Below are positions 50,301-62,300 of a stretch of DNA of 64,000 bases, one piece after another. Every line of letters begins with the position of its first letter. The first letter of the stretch is position 1. The notes beneath the pieces were generated by a model. The model was not told the origin of the DNA, made no database searches, and saw nothing but the letters and a program-made list of their open reading frames with translations. This DNA is from Diphasiastrum complanatum (lineage: Eukaryota > Streptophyta > Lycopodiopsida > Lycopodiales > Lycopodiaceae): contig CM055112.1 in NCBI GenBank assembly GCA_029204225.1, positions 625,001-689,000 on the forward strand. Direction: 5' to 3'. Position numbers and translations under genes: made by a program.

Positions 50301-53300
50301 CATAATAGTACAACCAAAATAGCTAAGCCATAGGTAAATTTCCAGTCACATGAAATATATTGGGTTGATGAACATTTATGAGACGTGACTTCAAGGCTCA
50401 AAAGGAAATTAATTGGCTTATTACTAGTACAAGATCAAGAGGAGATTCGTCTAGTTCAACAGGTTGAAGTTTGTCAACTTCAATAAGTTGGATGTTCAAA
50501 ACTAGTACCAAGCAATTCTAGGAAGGCTTAAATCTTCACCAAAGGTTCAAAATATCTCATTGTGGACTAAAATATATCTAAATCACAAATTTAATTTGAG
50601 AAGTTACTAAAGTCATTAGGTAAAGTTTAGAACATAAAGATACATGCAATCAAAACCAAAACATATAAGGAAAAAAAAAATTATCCACCAGCATTACTTG
50701 TGATGTCATCAATACCATGCATGTTGCTATGTGGGTTTCAAGAGGATCTAATTTCTTGCATAGACTAGGTATTGCCCAAGAAGCAAACAACAACCAACAA
50801 GAATAAAGTAGCAATGAAACAAGAAACTAAAAGCAACACCAAGGACCTTAAGTTGCAAACAAATCTTAACAAGATATCATAGATACCCGGTCCAAACTTT
50901 GTGGTTCGGAATGAAAAGACGTTCCTTATGTTTGGAACTTTTTCCTTTTTTTGGATAATTTTTTTCCCTTTGAAAAAATTTCCTTCCCCAAAAAAAATTT
51001 GTTTGAAATTTATGTTTAAAAAACTTTACGCGAAAATTCGTGAGGTAATCAGGCCCTTGGACATGATAGATGGATTTTTAGGAGACTTTGAGGACAACGA
51101 CCACAACAAGGAACAACAACATAAACCAAAATACACTAGACAAGTTAATTGCCGTTGAATTTCCATTCAAACATTTAGGCTACTAACTACAGCATTCATA
51201 TCCTTGTGGGGACCAAGGACAAGCTTGCACCAAATAGCACTTTGGATTCAAATAGGATGATAACCCTTGGGGATAATAATACATACTACCACTTCCTAAA
51301 AGCATCCCTTTGGCAATCAATGCCATTGTTTAGCAACTAATTTATCCATTTGCGGGTAATGTACATAGCACCAATAAGGAGCTCATTGCTATGCGACATT
51401 CTTTTTCCATCATATTGTAATTTATGTGTCACTTGGGCGACCAACTTGGAAAGTTTGTTTTTTGTATGTCTAATTCCCAATCACCATACGAGATACTTAA
51501 ACAGTCTTTAAGGCAAGCAAATAGCTGAGTCTATTCAGCCCAATGTCATTCCTTACTTTTCATAAATTTTGAAAGTTTTATAGCTTCTTTTTGAAAAAAA
51601 AGGCATTCTGAATTCTTCTTTTTCTTCTGATCACGATCCAAAATGGAATGCATTCACAATGTCATTATCCCAAAGAGCATTCCACTTTGGAACAGGCATC
51701 TATGCAAAAAATAGAAAAATTACCAAAGTACACTCCTTAGCTCTCCACTTGTCTGAATCCTATTGACTACTCAACTTCAACATACCAAAAAGCTGAATAC
51801 CAAATTCAAAACCATTAGAGACTAAAATAGTTTAAGATTTTTCATGATTTTCTTAGATTAGTAACCTTTTGAAGTAATGTTATGATTACACAATATGTTT
51901 GAACCTTATTTGACACTATGGGCCAAAGACCCATTTAACTTGACAGGAGTAGTGATTAGTTTTATTCACAAGGGAATGCAATGAGCCTTTGCTATGGGGG
52001 GGCACTATTTGGATAGGGAAGCTTATGTCAATTGAGGTCTTCATTTTCCATGCTAGGATTTTAGCCCTAATTTCAGTAGAGTATAAGCAGAGACATTGAT
52101 TTAGTAGCTTTGATTTGGACTATTGTACGAGACTCAATGCTCTTGTGTCCATCGGATTTCAACATGCAGACATTCTTTCAGTATTTTTAGTTAGAACATG
52201 AAGGATGCTAATTGTTTCGTCTTTTATGGTCTATTGTTCATTTTTTATGCCAGATTTGCAATTTAGTTCATGACATTGTATCAAAGTAGTTTCCAGGACA
52301 CATGGTAACTCTATTTTTCTGTCTTTTTCCTAGCAACTAACCAAGTTGCAACGATCTAATTTTTCAGCAATTCCTCAAATTGAAAACTATTTTTTTTTAG
52401 CTTCAGAAGGCATTATTTTTCAGTGACTGATTTTCAGTAGCCATGTAGAAACGGCTGCCAACATCTAAATTCTAGCACCTCATTTCAACCATGTATTGCA
52501 ACAATTTGTTGCAGCAGAACCAACATTATCCGATGCCTAAATTTAAGCTACTCTAATCAATGATTTCTTACAGGAGTCCTTCATTTTCAGCAATTGTTTC
52601 ATGGATTTTTCAGCCTTACACTAAATTTCTTTGCCGGGTTGCATATCATCAGGTGCTGGCAAGCAATTGAGTATTTCAGCAACACTACACTGAGCTTTTC
52701 TGCCATATACCGCAGCTACTTTAGGTACCTACTGATTGATAGTGACCAATGTTTTTATAGACTGTCACCAAGTGGTTTTCACAGCTTTCCCAACTCTCAT
52801 TTGTACATGTTGCCATTAAGGGGACAGTCTTAGAGCTTTCACAGCCTACTTCTGGGTGGTTGTTCAACAGCTGATGGCAGAGTAATCCACCCAAGATCTG
52901 ACTCAGGCTGGTGAGCAAACTTCCCCCCAGGCGATTATTGCATCCACTCCAGTTACGAATAGAGCCACAGCTGATCTAGAATTAAGCTATGAAAGCATCA
53001 CATAAGCAAGACTTAACCCTAGAAAGCAGGAAAGAGAGAGATTAAGGAGGCTTAAGAGAGACATCAATATCATCAGCTGAATGACAAATGACACAGTTTC
53101 CCTACTTATAGCCAAGAGGAAGCCCTAAAAGAAAGCTTCCAGTGGCTAGGGCCCAACTAGGAGGGATAATAGTGCGCCCTCCAAGAAGGCCCCCACTCTC
53201 CAGTAATATGTCCAAATGGCCTAATAATGAATAATAAGGCCAAAGGCCAACCATATAGTCTGAATGTCACTAATGAATAAAAAAGGGCCCAAGGCCTGCT

Positions 53301-56300
53301 TATGCATAAAGTAAAGTAACTGTAAATGTAAATGGACGCGGCGAATGTAATGAGCCGAGTCCATAACTCTCCCCGACACAAAAAAAGGCCCAACTGCCGA
53401 AAGATAACCGGATCAAGTAGCAGCAAGCCCTGGTGCATCAACAGCTAGAGGAACGTCTGATGTAGAGGAATCAACAAGTGCAGCAAGAGCACGAGCCTGA
53501 TCCGCAAATAATGGTGTATGATAAAACACATCAATAGGCTCCCATGTAGCCTCCTCAATAGGACGACCATCCCACTGGACCAAAAACTGAATCTGCCGGC
53601 GGCGTCAACTATGGTATAGACGGACCTGTAATATAGCAGCAAGTAAAAATGGAAATAACTCTGGAGCAGTAGGAAACTCAGCATCACAAGGAGCGTCATC
53701 CTCAATAGCAGCACGTAATAAATTGACATGGAATACATCACAGGCGCGTGTGGAAGCAGGAAGCTGTAAGTGATATGTAACTGGACTAAGAACCTCCACA
53801 ATGCGATAAGGCCCATAATAACGTGGTGCAAGCTTCTCAGTAGAAGCATGGCCCTGGACAAAATGATGACGTGCAAACCGTAAGCGTAGATAAACCATAT
53901 CTCCAAGCTGAAACTCAACATGGCGGCGATGACGATCAACTGAGGTCTGATAACGCTGCTGAACATGTTGTAAATGAGAACTGGCCCGAGTAATAAGCTC
54001 TCGAGCACCTGATAGAAAAGATGCAAGTGTAACAGGTGTATCCTCAGGAGGAAGAGTAATGCCAGGTAAAAGAGGTGCATAGCCATGAGATAATAAAAAT
54101 GGAGAGACACCTGTGTTGGTACTAACAGAGCTATTATAGCTATACTCTGCTAAACATAAATGCTGATTCCAATCCTTTCCTGAAGGAGTAACAAAATGGC
54201 GCAAATAATCCTCAAGGATCCTGTTAAGGACCTCAGACTGCCCATCAGAAGTAGAATGATAAGCAAAACCCATAAAAAGTTGAACATCCAAAATACGCAT
54301 AAGCTCTGTCCAGAATATAGATGTAAACTTACTATCCCGATCAGAAAGGATAGTACGAGGAAATCCATGCAGACGGAAAATCTCTGATAGGAACAAACGT
54401 GCACATTGCTCTGCTGTGATAGTACTGCGAACTGGGATAAAATGTGGCTGTTTCGAGAACCTGTCAACTAGCACCATACATGAATCGTGACCACGCTCGG
54501 TATGGGGAAGGCCAAGGATAAAGTCCATAGATATATCAGTCCACTGGCGATGAGGAATAGGCCAACTCTGGAGCAAACCAGCAGATTTAGAACGGGAGTA
54601 CTTATTACGAAGACAGAAAGGGCAGGTACGAATAAGTACAGCAAGCTCAGATCGAAGAGAGGGCCAATAGAAATGGTCTTTGAGACGAGCATAAGACTTC
54701 TGAAAACCAAAGTGACCCCCAACAGGAGAGGAATGAGCATCCGACAACAACTGGGAACGGATACCCAAAGAACTAGGGATACAAAGAGAATCATAATGAT
54801 AAAGACGATTGTCAATAATGGAGTAAACCTGATGAGGACTGGACGAAACAGGTGGGGCAGAACTATAAACATCACGAAAATCAGAACATGTAAGGTATGC
54901 TGCAGGTAGAGCATCAAACCATGGAGGAATAGTAGAATGTTAGCACGACCAGGACGATACAATATGGAGAAATTAAAAGACTGTAAAAACTGCAACCAAT
55001 GAAATTGACGATCACTAAGGTCACGTTGAGAAAACAGATAACGTAAAGACTGGTGATCAGTAATAATGTCAAATGGGACTCGATACAGATAATGACGCCA
55101 CTTCTTAAGAGCATAGATAATAGCAAGAAGCTCTTTCTCATGCACAGAATAACGTTGCTCATAAGAGCGAAGACGACGCGACTCATAAGCAATAATACAT
55201 TGTGACTGGCGAAGTAAAGCACCCAAACCAACATTACTAGCATCAGTCTCAACAAGAAACTTCTGATCAAACTGTGGTAAACACATAACAGCAGCATCAA
55301 CAACAACACGACGAAGAGTATCAAACGTTGTCTGACAATCAGGAGTCCACAGAAAAGTACTAGACTTCTTCAAAAGTGCATGAAGAGGAGCTGCGATAGT
55401 GGCAAAATGAGGAACTGGACGACGAAGGTGAGTGGCTAACCCAAGAAACATACGAACATGATGAATATCAGTAGGTATAGGCCAATCCTGGATGGCCTGA
55501 ACCTTATGAGGGTCTAGACGAATGTGACCATTACAAATAAGAAAACCAAGAAACTCAATCTCAGAAACAACAAAAGAACATTTAGACAACTTAGCAAATA
55601 ACTGGCGGTGTACAGGTAACTGAAAGACCGAGGAAAGATGGGCAACATGCTCAGCAAGAGACTGACTAAAAATAAGAATATCATCAAAATAAACCAAGAC
55701 ACAATGACCAAGAAGCGGACGTAAGACGTTATTCATCACATTCTGGAACGTAGGAGGGCCATTAGTAACACCAAAAGGAAGCACACGAAATTCATATAAA
55801 CCAAGATGAGTACGGAAAGCAGTCTTATGTTCGTCTATTTGGTAATATCCAGAAAGAAGGTCTATCTTGGAAAAGATTTTAGAGGTACCGAGCTGGTCAA
55901 AGAGGTCATCCATGTGTGGAATAGGGTACTGATTACGAATAGTCAACTTATTTAAAGCACGGTAATCAATACAAAGGCGTTTGGTACCATCTTTCTTATT
56001 AATAAGGAGAACAGGAGCACCTGGAAGTCTCCCTGAGAATCAATGCCCACAAGTGAGTGTGTAACTGCATCATGTACAAATGTCAATGTCTGATGTGTCA
56101 AGTCCAGTGTAACGGCTCCAAGAGATGCAAACCAATCAGCACCAAGGATAAGATCATAACGCTCCATAGGGATAATGTAAAGATCTGCTTGTCCAGAGAA
56201 ATCTCCAATGCGGTATGGTAAACGCTGAAACATCTGAGAACTAGGAAAAGAATGAGAACTGGCAACCTCAACTGTGAGAGGCTGGGAAGCACGAACAGGT

Positions 56301-59300
56301 GAAGCACGGATCCGACTACTGATATAACTGCTAATAAAAGAATGAGTACTACCAATATCAACTAAAGCAATATACTCTCGACCTGTAATACGCACACGTA
56401 ACCGAATGGAGCGAGGACCAGGATGCCCTGTCCAAGTAGCATAGGCAAGCTGAGCATGGCAAGTAGCAGAAAGTAAATCAGGGGAAGGCTCAGAGGATAA
56501 GTCAGGCTCATCAAAAATATGAATGTAGATATCGGAATCATCTGGAGTAGTGCCCTCATGGTAAAAAACAACAATAGTAGTAGGGAGAGGCTGGCGGCAA
56601 TCACGGGCAAGATGGTCAGGACTCTTACAACGAAAGCAAAGACGCTTCTACTGAAGATCAGCGAACTCTGCAGGCGTGTAACGTCGAACAAAAGCAGGTC
56701 GAGGAGTCGGAGGACGAGGAGGCGAAGGGGCAATGGAGAGAGCTGGAACAGAAGGGGCCGGTGTAGGGATGAACGTAGCGGGAAAAGATGAAGCAGAAGG
56801 ACGGGGTCAGGAGAAGCGGGAAGGAAGGGTGTCAGAGTACTTATGCTGTAAAGTACTGGCAAGAGACATCGCTTCAACAAGTGTGGTAGGACGGAAGGAA
56901 GAAACATCATAACGTAAAGCACCACGAAGCCCAACAATGTAACGAGAAATAAGCTCAGTGGGCTGTAGATCTGTGAAAAGATAAGAAAGCTCCATAAACT
57001 GATCTGTATAAGAAGCAAGATCACTGGTCTGAGTGAGACTACGGAATGTATTACGTTGGCGGTCAAGCCACTGTGAACGGTCCACCACCAGGCTGACTAG
57101 CAGAAGAAGATGGAAATCCAAATGGAGGGGGAGTCCCAAATGTAGGAAAAACAGGAGCTTTACCAGGACCATGAGGCTGTAAAGAATCAATCTGTGACTG
57201 CATAGTAGCAAAGCCGGTCATAACTGAATCGAAGCGAAGAACGAGGCCAGAAAGGGTCTCATCCATGCGACGAAACTGATCGGATAAGGTTTCCTGAGTA
57301 GTCTCACTCGGGGTAGGTGAATGTGCCATAATGATAGTGGAAGGAATAGACGAAAACTTGAGGGAGCGGACTCTTGTCGTCACCCCAAATTAGCCTATTA
57401 CAACCAATATTATCACAACTGAAAAAAAAAAACAGACAACAATGAACAATGGAGAAGCTGTAAAAATGCGTTGGACAGCCAGGGATACAAGGTGAATTTG
57501 AAAGAGTAAACGGAGTCAGAATTCCTGAAAATGTGGTGGAGAATGAGCGCGCGACAGCCTTTTGATAAGCTGTAAAAGATGGCTGGAATTGGAGAAAAAA
57601 AAAGGCAAAAGTGACAAGTTGGGAGTGCTGAGGAATTTTAGCTGTTTGAAATAGCAAATGATGTCGGAATTGGGTAGTTTTTGGATGAGGATGGGCGCTG
57701 GACAGTCAAGGAACTAATTGTGGAAGATGGCTGCAAACTGGAAAAATATCAGACGAAAGTGATAGGTCGGAAGGCAGGGACAGCGATGGAAAGGAAGAGG
57801 AGGAGCGCTGGGCAGCAAAGAAAAGAGGGGACAAAACAGGGGGAACGCTGTGCAGGAAGGAGTGGAAGGAGCAGCGATGGAACAGGGCTGTCAAAACGGT
57901 AATGGAGCTGTAGGAACAGCGATGGAGGAGCAAGGCAAGGCAGCAAAGAAGAAATTCCAGATTGTGCTCAGAAAAGTGCTCTGATACCAAGTTACGAATA
58001 GAGCCACAGCTGATTTAGAATTAAGCTATGAAAGCATCACATAAGCAAGACTTAACCCTAGAAAGCAGGAAAGAGAGAGATTAAGGAGGCTTAAGAGAGA
58101 CATCAATATCATCAGTTAAATGACAAATGACACAGTTTCCCTACTTATAGCCAAGAGGAAGCCCTAAAAGGAAGCTTCCAGTGGCTAGGGCCCAACTGGG
58201 AGGGATAATAGTGCGCCCTCCAAGAAGGCCCCCACTCTCCAGTAATATGTCCAAATGGCCTAATAATGAATAATAAGGCCAAAGGCCAACCATATAGTCT
58301 GAATGTCACTAATGAATAAAAAAGGGCCCAAGGCCTGCCTATGCATAAAGTAAAGTAACTGTAAATGTAAATGGACGCGGCGAATGTAATGAGCCAAGTC
58401 CATAACTACTCCTCAGTCTGATTTCATTCCTCCTGTTATTTTACAGTCTATTCCAGTCAATATCTAGTTGTCACTACAGATGTATGTCTTAGAAATTACG
58501 AGACATCTATTTTCCATGATTTCAAGGATAAGATTCACTTTGCAGTTTATTTCGGCTTATCAAATGGTACTCAGTTGGAAAATCGGCTTTCAAAGCTTCA
58601 AACCTATTCTGGAATGTATCTGAAGAGTGATAAACAAAAGTCACATCAGCAGAGCTACATGTGAGTGGCCGAGCAATTAAAAGGACTAGGCCACTTCAAT
58701 CAATCTTCTACTAGCAACTTCTAAAGACTGCAAGGATTAATCCACAGTGGTGTACATGACATGAAAATAACTTTCGCACTTTGCAGCAGACATAAGCTCA
58801 TGAAGCTATCGTATTAACTCATAGAGCTTCCTAAATTTGATGTTATGATCATATTATGATTACATATTATTGACAACGACCTCATAGCACTTATTGATAC
58901 AGGTAGTACCCACTCTTCTATTAGCAGCCAGGTTATATCTTGTGACCCTTTTCAAAAAGCTTTTTTGCAACGTGTTTGAAACAGGAAAGAATCGGCTCTG
59001 TCAGGAAAGAAACGGCAAAACGTTTTTAGGGTTTTCATTTTTTGGTTGTTTATTCTTAGCCTTTTGTTAAAGGAAAATGAAATGTTGTTTAAGTGTCTAG
59101 ACAGTGATTATAGCTCTATACAATGACAATATAGCAATTGGTAATCGAGACACTTTGATAACTGAGGACTCAATCAGACATTAAGATACATCAATGCACA
59201 AGGTATTCATAATTCTACTTCCCTATTGAGTTCTAACAAATATTTTATATGCCAAACTTTCACACACACACACACACATTAGAAGGTTCTTTGTTTTTTT

Positions 59301-62300
59301 GCTCTAGTGGGACATTGTTGCAAAGGAGCCCTTTTTCCACCCCAGTTTTTGAAACCCTCGAAAAATTTACTAAGCTCGCTCCAGTCCTATGCTTACCCAA
59401 CTTTGATAAGAGACTTGTTGTTGAGACTGATGGACGTGTCATTGACCTAGGTGCCATTCTCTGTAAAGACCATGCAGTGATAGCCAATGGATCTCATAAG
59501 TTTTGCTCTTATGAAACCTACTAGTCCACATCTAAAAAATAACTCTTAGCCATCTATTATGCCATAAAGAGATGGCGTCACTGCTTCTATCATACCCACT
59601 TTGACATCATTATGAACCATCTATCCTTTATCCTTGTGTTATCTTTATACCTCATTAACAGTTAATTATGCCAGCTACAGAGATTTTCCACTTTGATGTC
59701 CATTATCCAATGTCGTCGTCAATGCCTTAAATTGCCTTCCAGCCTATGTATTTGCCCTGGCCCCTTACTGCTGCTACCCGGGAGTACTTTGCTGCTTTAC
59801 CTGTAGCCTGACTACAGTGCCCTCACCTTAAAGACAGATACCCAACTGCTTCAATTCCCTACTAAGCTGACTCCCTTGTTGATGAGCAACGCCTCCAACA
59901 ATATGGAGCTCCATGCAGTCCTAGCACTTTTCCAATCATGCCCAAACTTCTTATAGATGCACATTCATCCCCTAATGGCAGCCATTTTGGATACCAAGAT
60001 CTCTAAAATCCATTTTCTATTAACCCAGCATGAAAAATAGCTTGTATACACTTATCCATACATTGCTTGTTTGGTGCCTGTTAAAAGTACTTGAAGAATA
60101 AAATACAAAGATTATTGTAGCATTGGCCTATACCTCATCACCAATGAACACATATTTCCATGATTTTTATTTTGGCACTTCCTCACACAGTGGGGTCATG
60201 ACTCTTTTACGGTGGTCATTGGCAAGTTCTCTAAACAGGCTGATTGTCTTCCCATGTGTAGTACAACACAACAATGTGTTTACTTGTTCTTATCAGAGAT
60301 CTTTCGGCTGCATGGTCTCCCACAATCCGTCCTCACTAATCAGGATACCAGATCTACTAGTGATTTTTGGACTGAGTTGACACAGGATCCTCCTAGATTT
60401 CATCAGTTATTGCACACATTTCTTCCACCTCATGATGTGCCACCAGCAAACATGTAGTCATCCTATCTTTGATCATCCAATAGAGCATTAAGAATGTCAC
60501 CATCTAGCGTTTCAATCTCTTCGACATTCATCAATCTCTCTTCATTGCTCTCAATCGATAAATCCTCCGACTTAGCCTTGTTCAAATTCATACCACCATC
60601 TTTTATCTTGTTCCACAAATGAAGATTGCTATGTAGAGCAATTACGATCAATACACTCATAAATTAATCCCATTCATAAATTAAGCCCATGATAGCTGTA
60701 TCTCTGTCAGAAAGATGAGGTAACTTTAGCAGAGGCCTTGTGAGCCCTGCAAGTATCTCGACCTCATCCCAAAAAAAACCTCCATCTTATCCCATCGAAC
60801 TGTACCTCATCCATTCCTAACTGCCTCATTGATGAACCTTTACTTGGAGAAAAATTTCAAGAACGATGTACATGTATGCAACGTCTCACAAGGCATTCTC
60901 TGGCATGACTCTACCTACTATATCTAGCAAAAATAATTTGCTTCTTCCTAATGAATGTGATCATCTCTTCGCATGCAATACACTAGGCCTCACCCAAGCA
61001 AATCCGCCATGTTCTCAAATCCAGACAATTGCAAGTGCAGCAAGTAAGCTTGATGTATGGACATTCCACAACAAGCAACTTACCTGCTCGTGCACAATGA
61101 CTTGCATTCTCCAATAGCAAAACTAGCCAAAAAGTTAACAGTTGATCAATTTCTGTTTCCACATCTACCATCACATAAACTAGAGCATCATATACAATAG
61201 AACATCCATATTTGTCCCATTCTGCTTAAAAAAAAATTGTCCTCTCATAGACTTGACCTCTCTATTCAAGTCCCTTCTTTTTAGGATCTCTCATATCGAT
61301 AGAGTGAAAGTCCATCATAATCTCAGTTGTTTGGGAAATTCCTTCAAAGGGATATCCACGATATTGAATGGAACCTCTACAAAGGCAAATTGTTTGAAAG
61401 CAGCTTGTACTTCTTGATTATGTTTCGATGTAAGCACAAAATAGCATTGAATATTTGGTTTTTCTGCCCTCATCCTAGTGAGACCTCTATCATTCATCAA
61501 TTTATGACATTCTTCGTACTTTTTCTATCTCTTCCTATCAAATAAACCACAAGTTCTCCCAAATTTGCAATTTATTGCAGTTCCTGATCATTCTCTACTA
61601 ATCCCTAGCTCTTCAATGCTCTGTACAAACCAGGTTTCATATATCTTTCTTTCGGTCGTTACATACATATTCCCATGGTTTTCATGTAACTATGTTATTT
61701 GTACGAATTATATACAATTATCCAACTTGTGTTCAATGAAGAGCAAGAAACAATGCAAGGGACCAAATACCATGCAGCTTTGCCCTACAGATGGTGCCAT
61801 AGAACATGCACCTTATTGTCAACGTAGTAGAGATAATTGGCAACACATCTCTTTTTCTCTTTTTTCATTGGCGGGAAGGCCTCTTCTAGCTTCTTGCCAG
61901 TAGTTCTCAGAAAATGTCTAAATTCAAATTGGAGACATGCCCATGTCTTGATCACTTGACAGGAAAATATAGTGAAAAATATCCTACTTCTACATATAAA
62001 GGATATATGATTTCCAGTTAGTTGAAAATATAGATGAACAAAAAATGCTGAATATAGATAAAAGTTAACACAGGGTACGCACCTGTTCCCAAAGCTACCA
62101 CTGGAGGCACAACTGGATGACGAACATGATAAATTATGACCTTGTCTGATGGAGTACAGAAATTCTTCAGTGACCAGGTGAAGGCGTGTATGGCCTCCTT
62201 GGAATCATCCACTGCAACCACAATTTTCCTAGCCAGGCCTGAAGATAAGAGTGGATCATGAATTTCCAGGGCTTCAGATTGTCTCACAATGGCCACTGAA

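Larger units (their letters stand above)
52951..58407 (-). mobile_element. Chromovirus (Ty3/gypsy), nearly whole, young
   Basis: A 5457-bp element has two 418-bp LTRs (58407-57990 and 53368-52951) and a 5-bp target duplication ACTCC (52946-52950 and 58408-58412). An initiator-Met primer site touches the 5' LTR. In order it carries gag with a canonical zinc knuckle, protease, reverse transcriptase, RNase H, integrase and a chromodomain-like end. By eye the LTRs differ at 7 of 418 positions (1.7%), which implies an age of roughly a million years or somewhat more, depending on the rate used. It looks structurally complete with only a few breaks. It lies in a USP intron, in the gene's own orientation. 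Confidence 0.95.
49337..62082 (-). other. USP intron, 12.7 kb, containing a whole chromovirus
   Basis: Donor CAG|GTGCGT, acceptor CTTACAG. It contains a 213-bp tandem duplication next to the acceptor, the chromovirus at 52951-58407 in the same orientation as the gene, an old gypsy fragment and unrecognised sequence. The chromovirus alone adds about 5.5 kb, so the intron was roughly 7.3 kb before that insertion. Confidence 0.75.

Noticed and set aside
54487-54909. Plus-strand frame of about 140 codons opposite chromovirus integrase
   Set aside because: It is an antisense shadow of a well-supported coding region.
53445-57066. Long Leu-rich minus-strand frames overlapping the chromovirus genes
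   Set aside because: They are other-frame shadows of gag, protease, polymerase and integrase; the hydrophobic composition comes from codon composition, not from membrane proteins.
15076-57989. TGGTATCAGAGC and TGGCGCCG strings as possible tRNA genes
   Set aside because: They are primer binding sites directly beside LTRs; no cloverleaf surrounds them.
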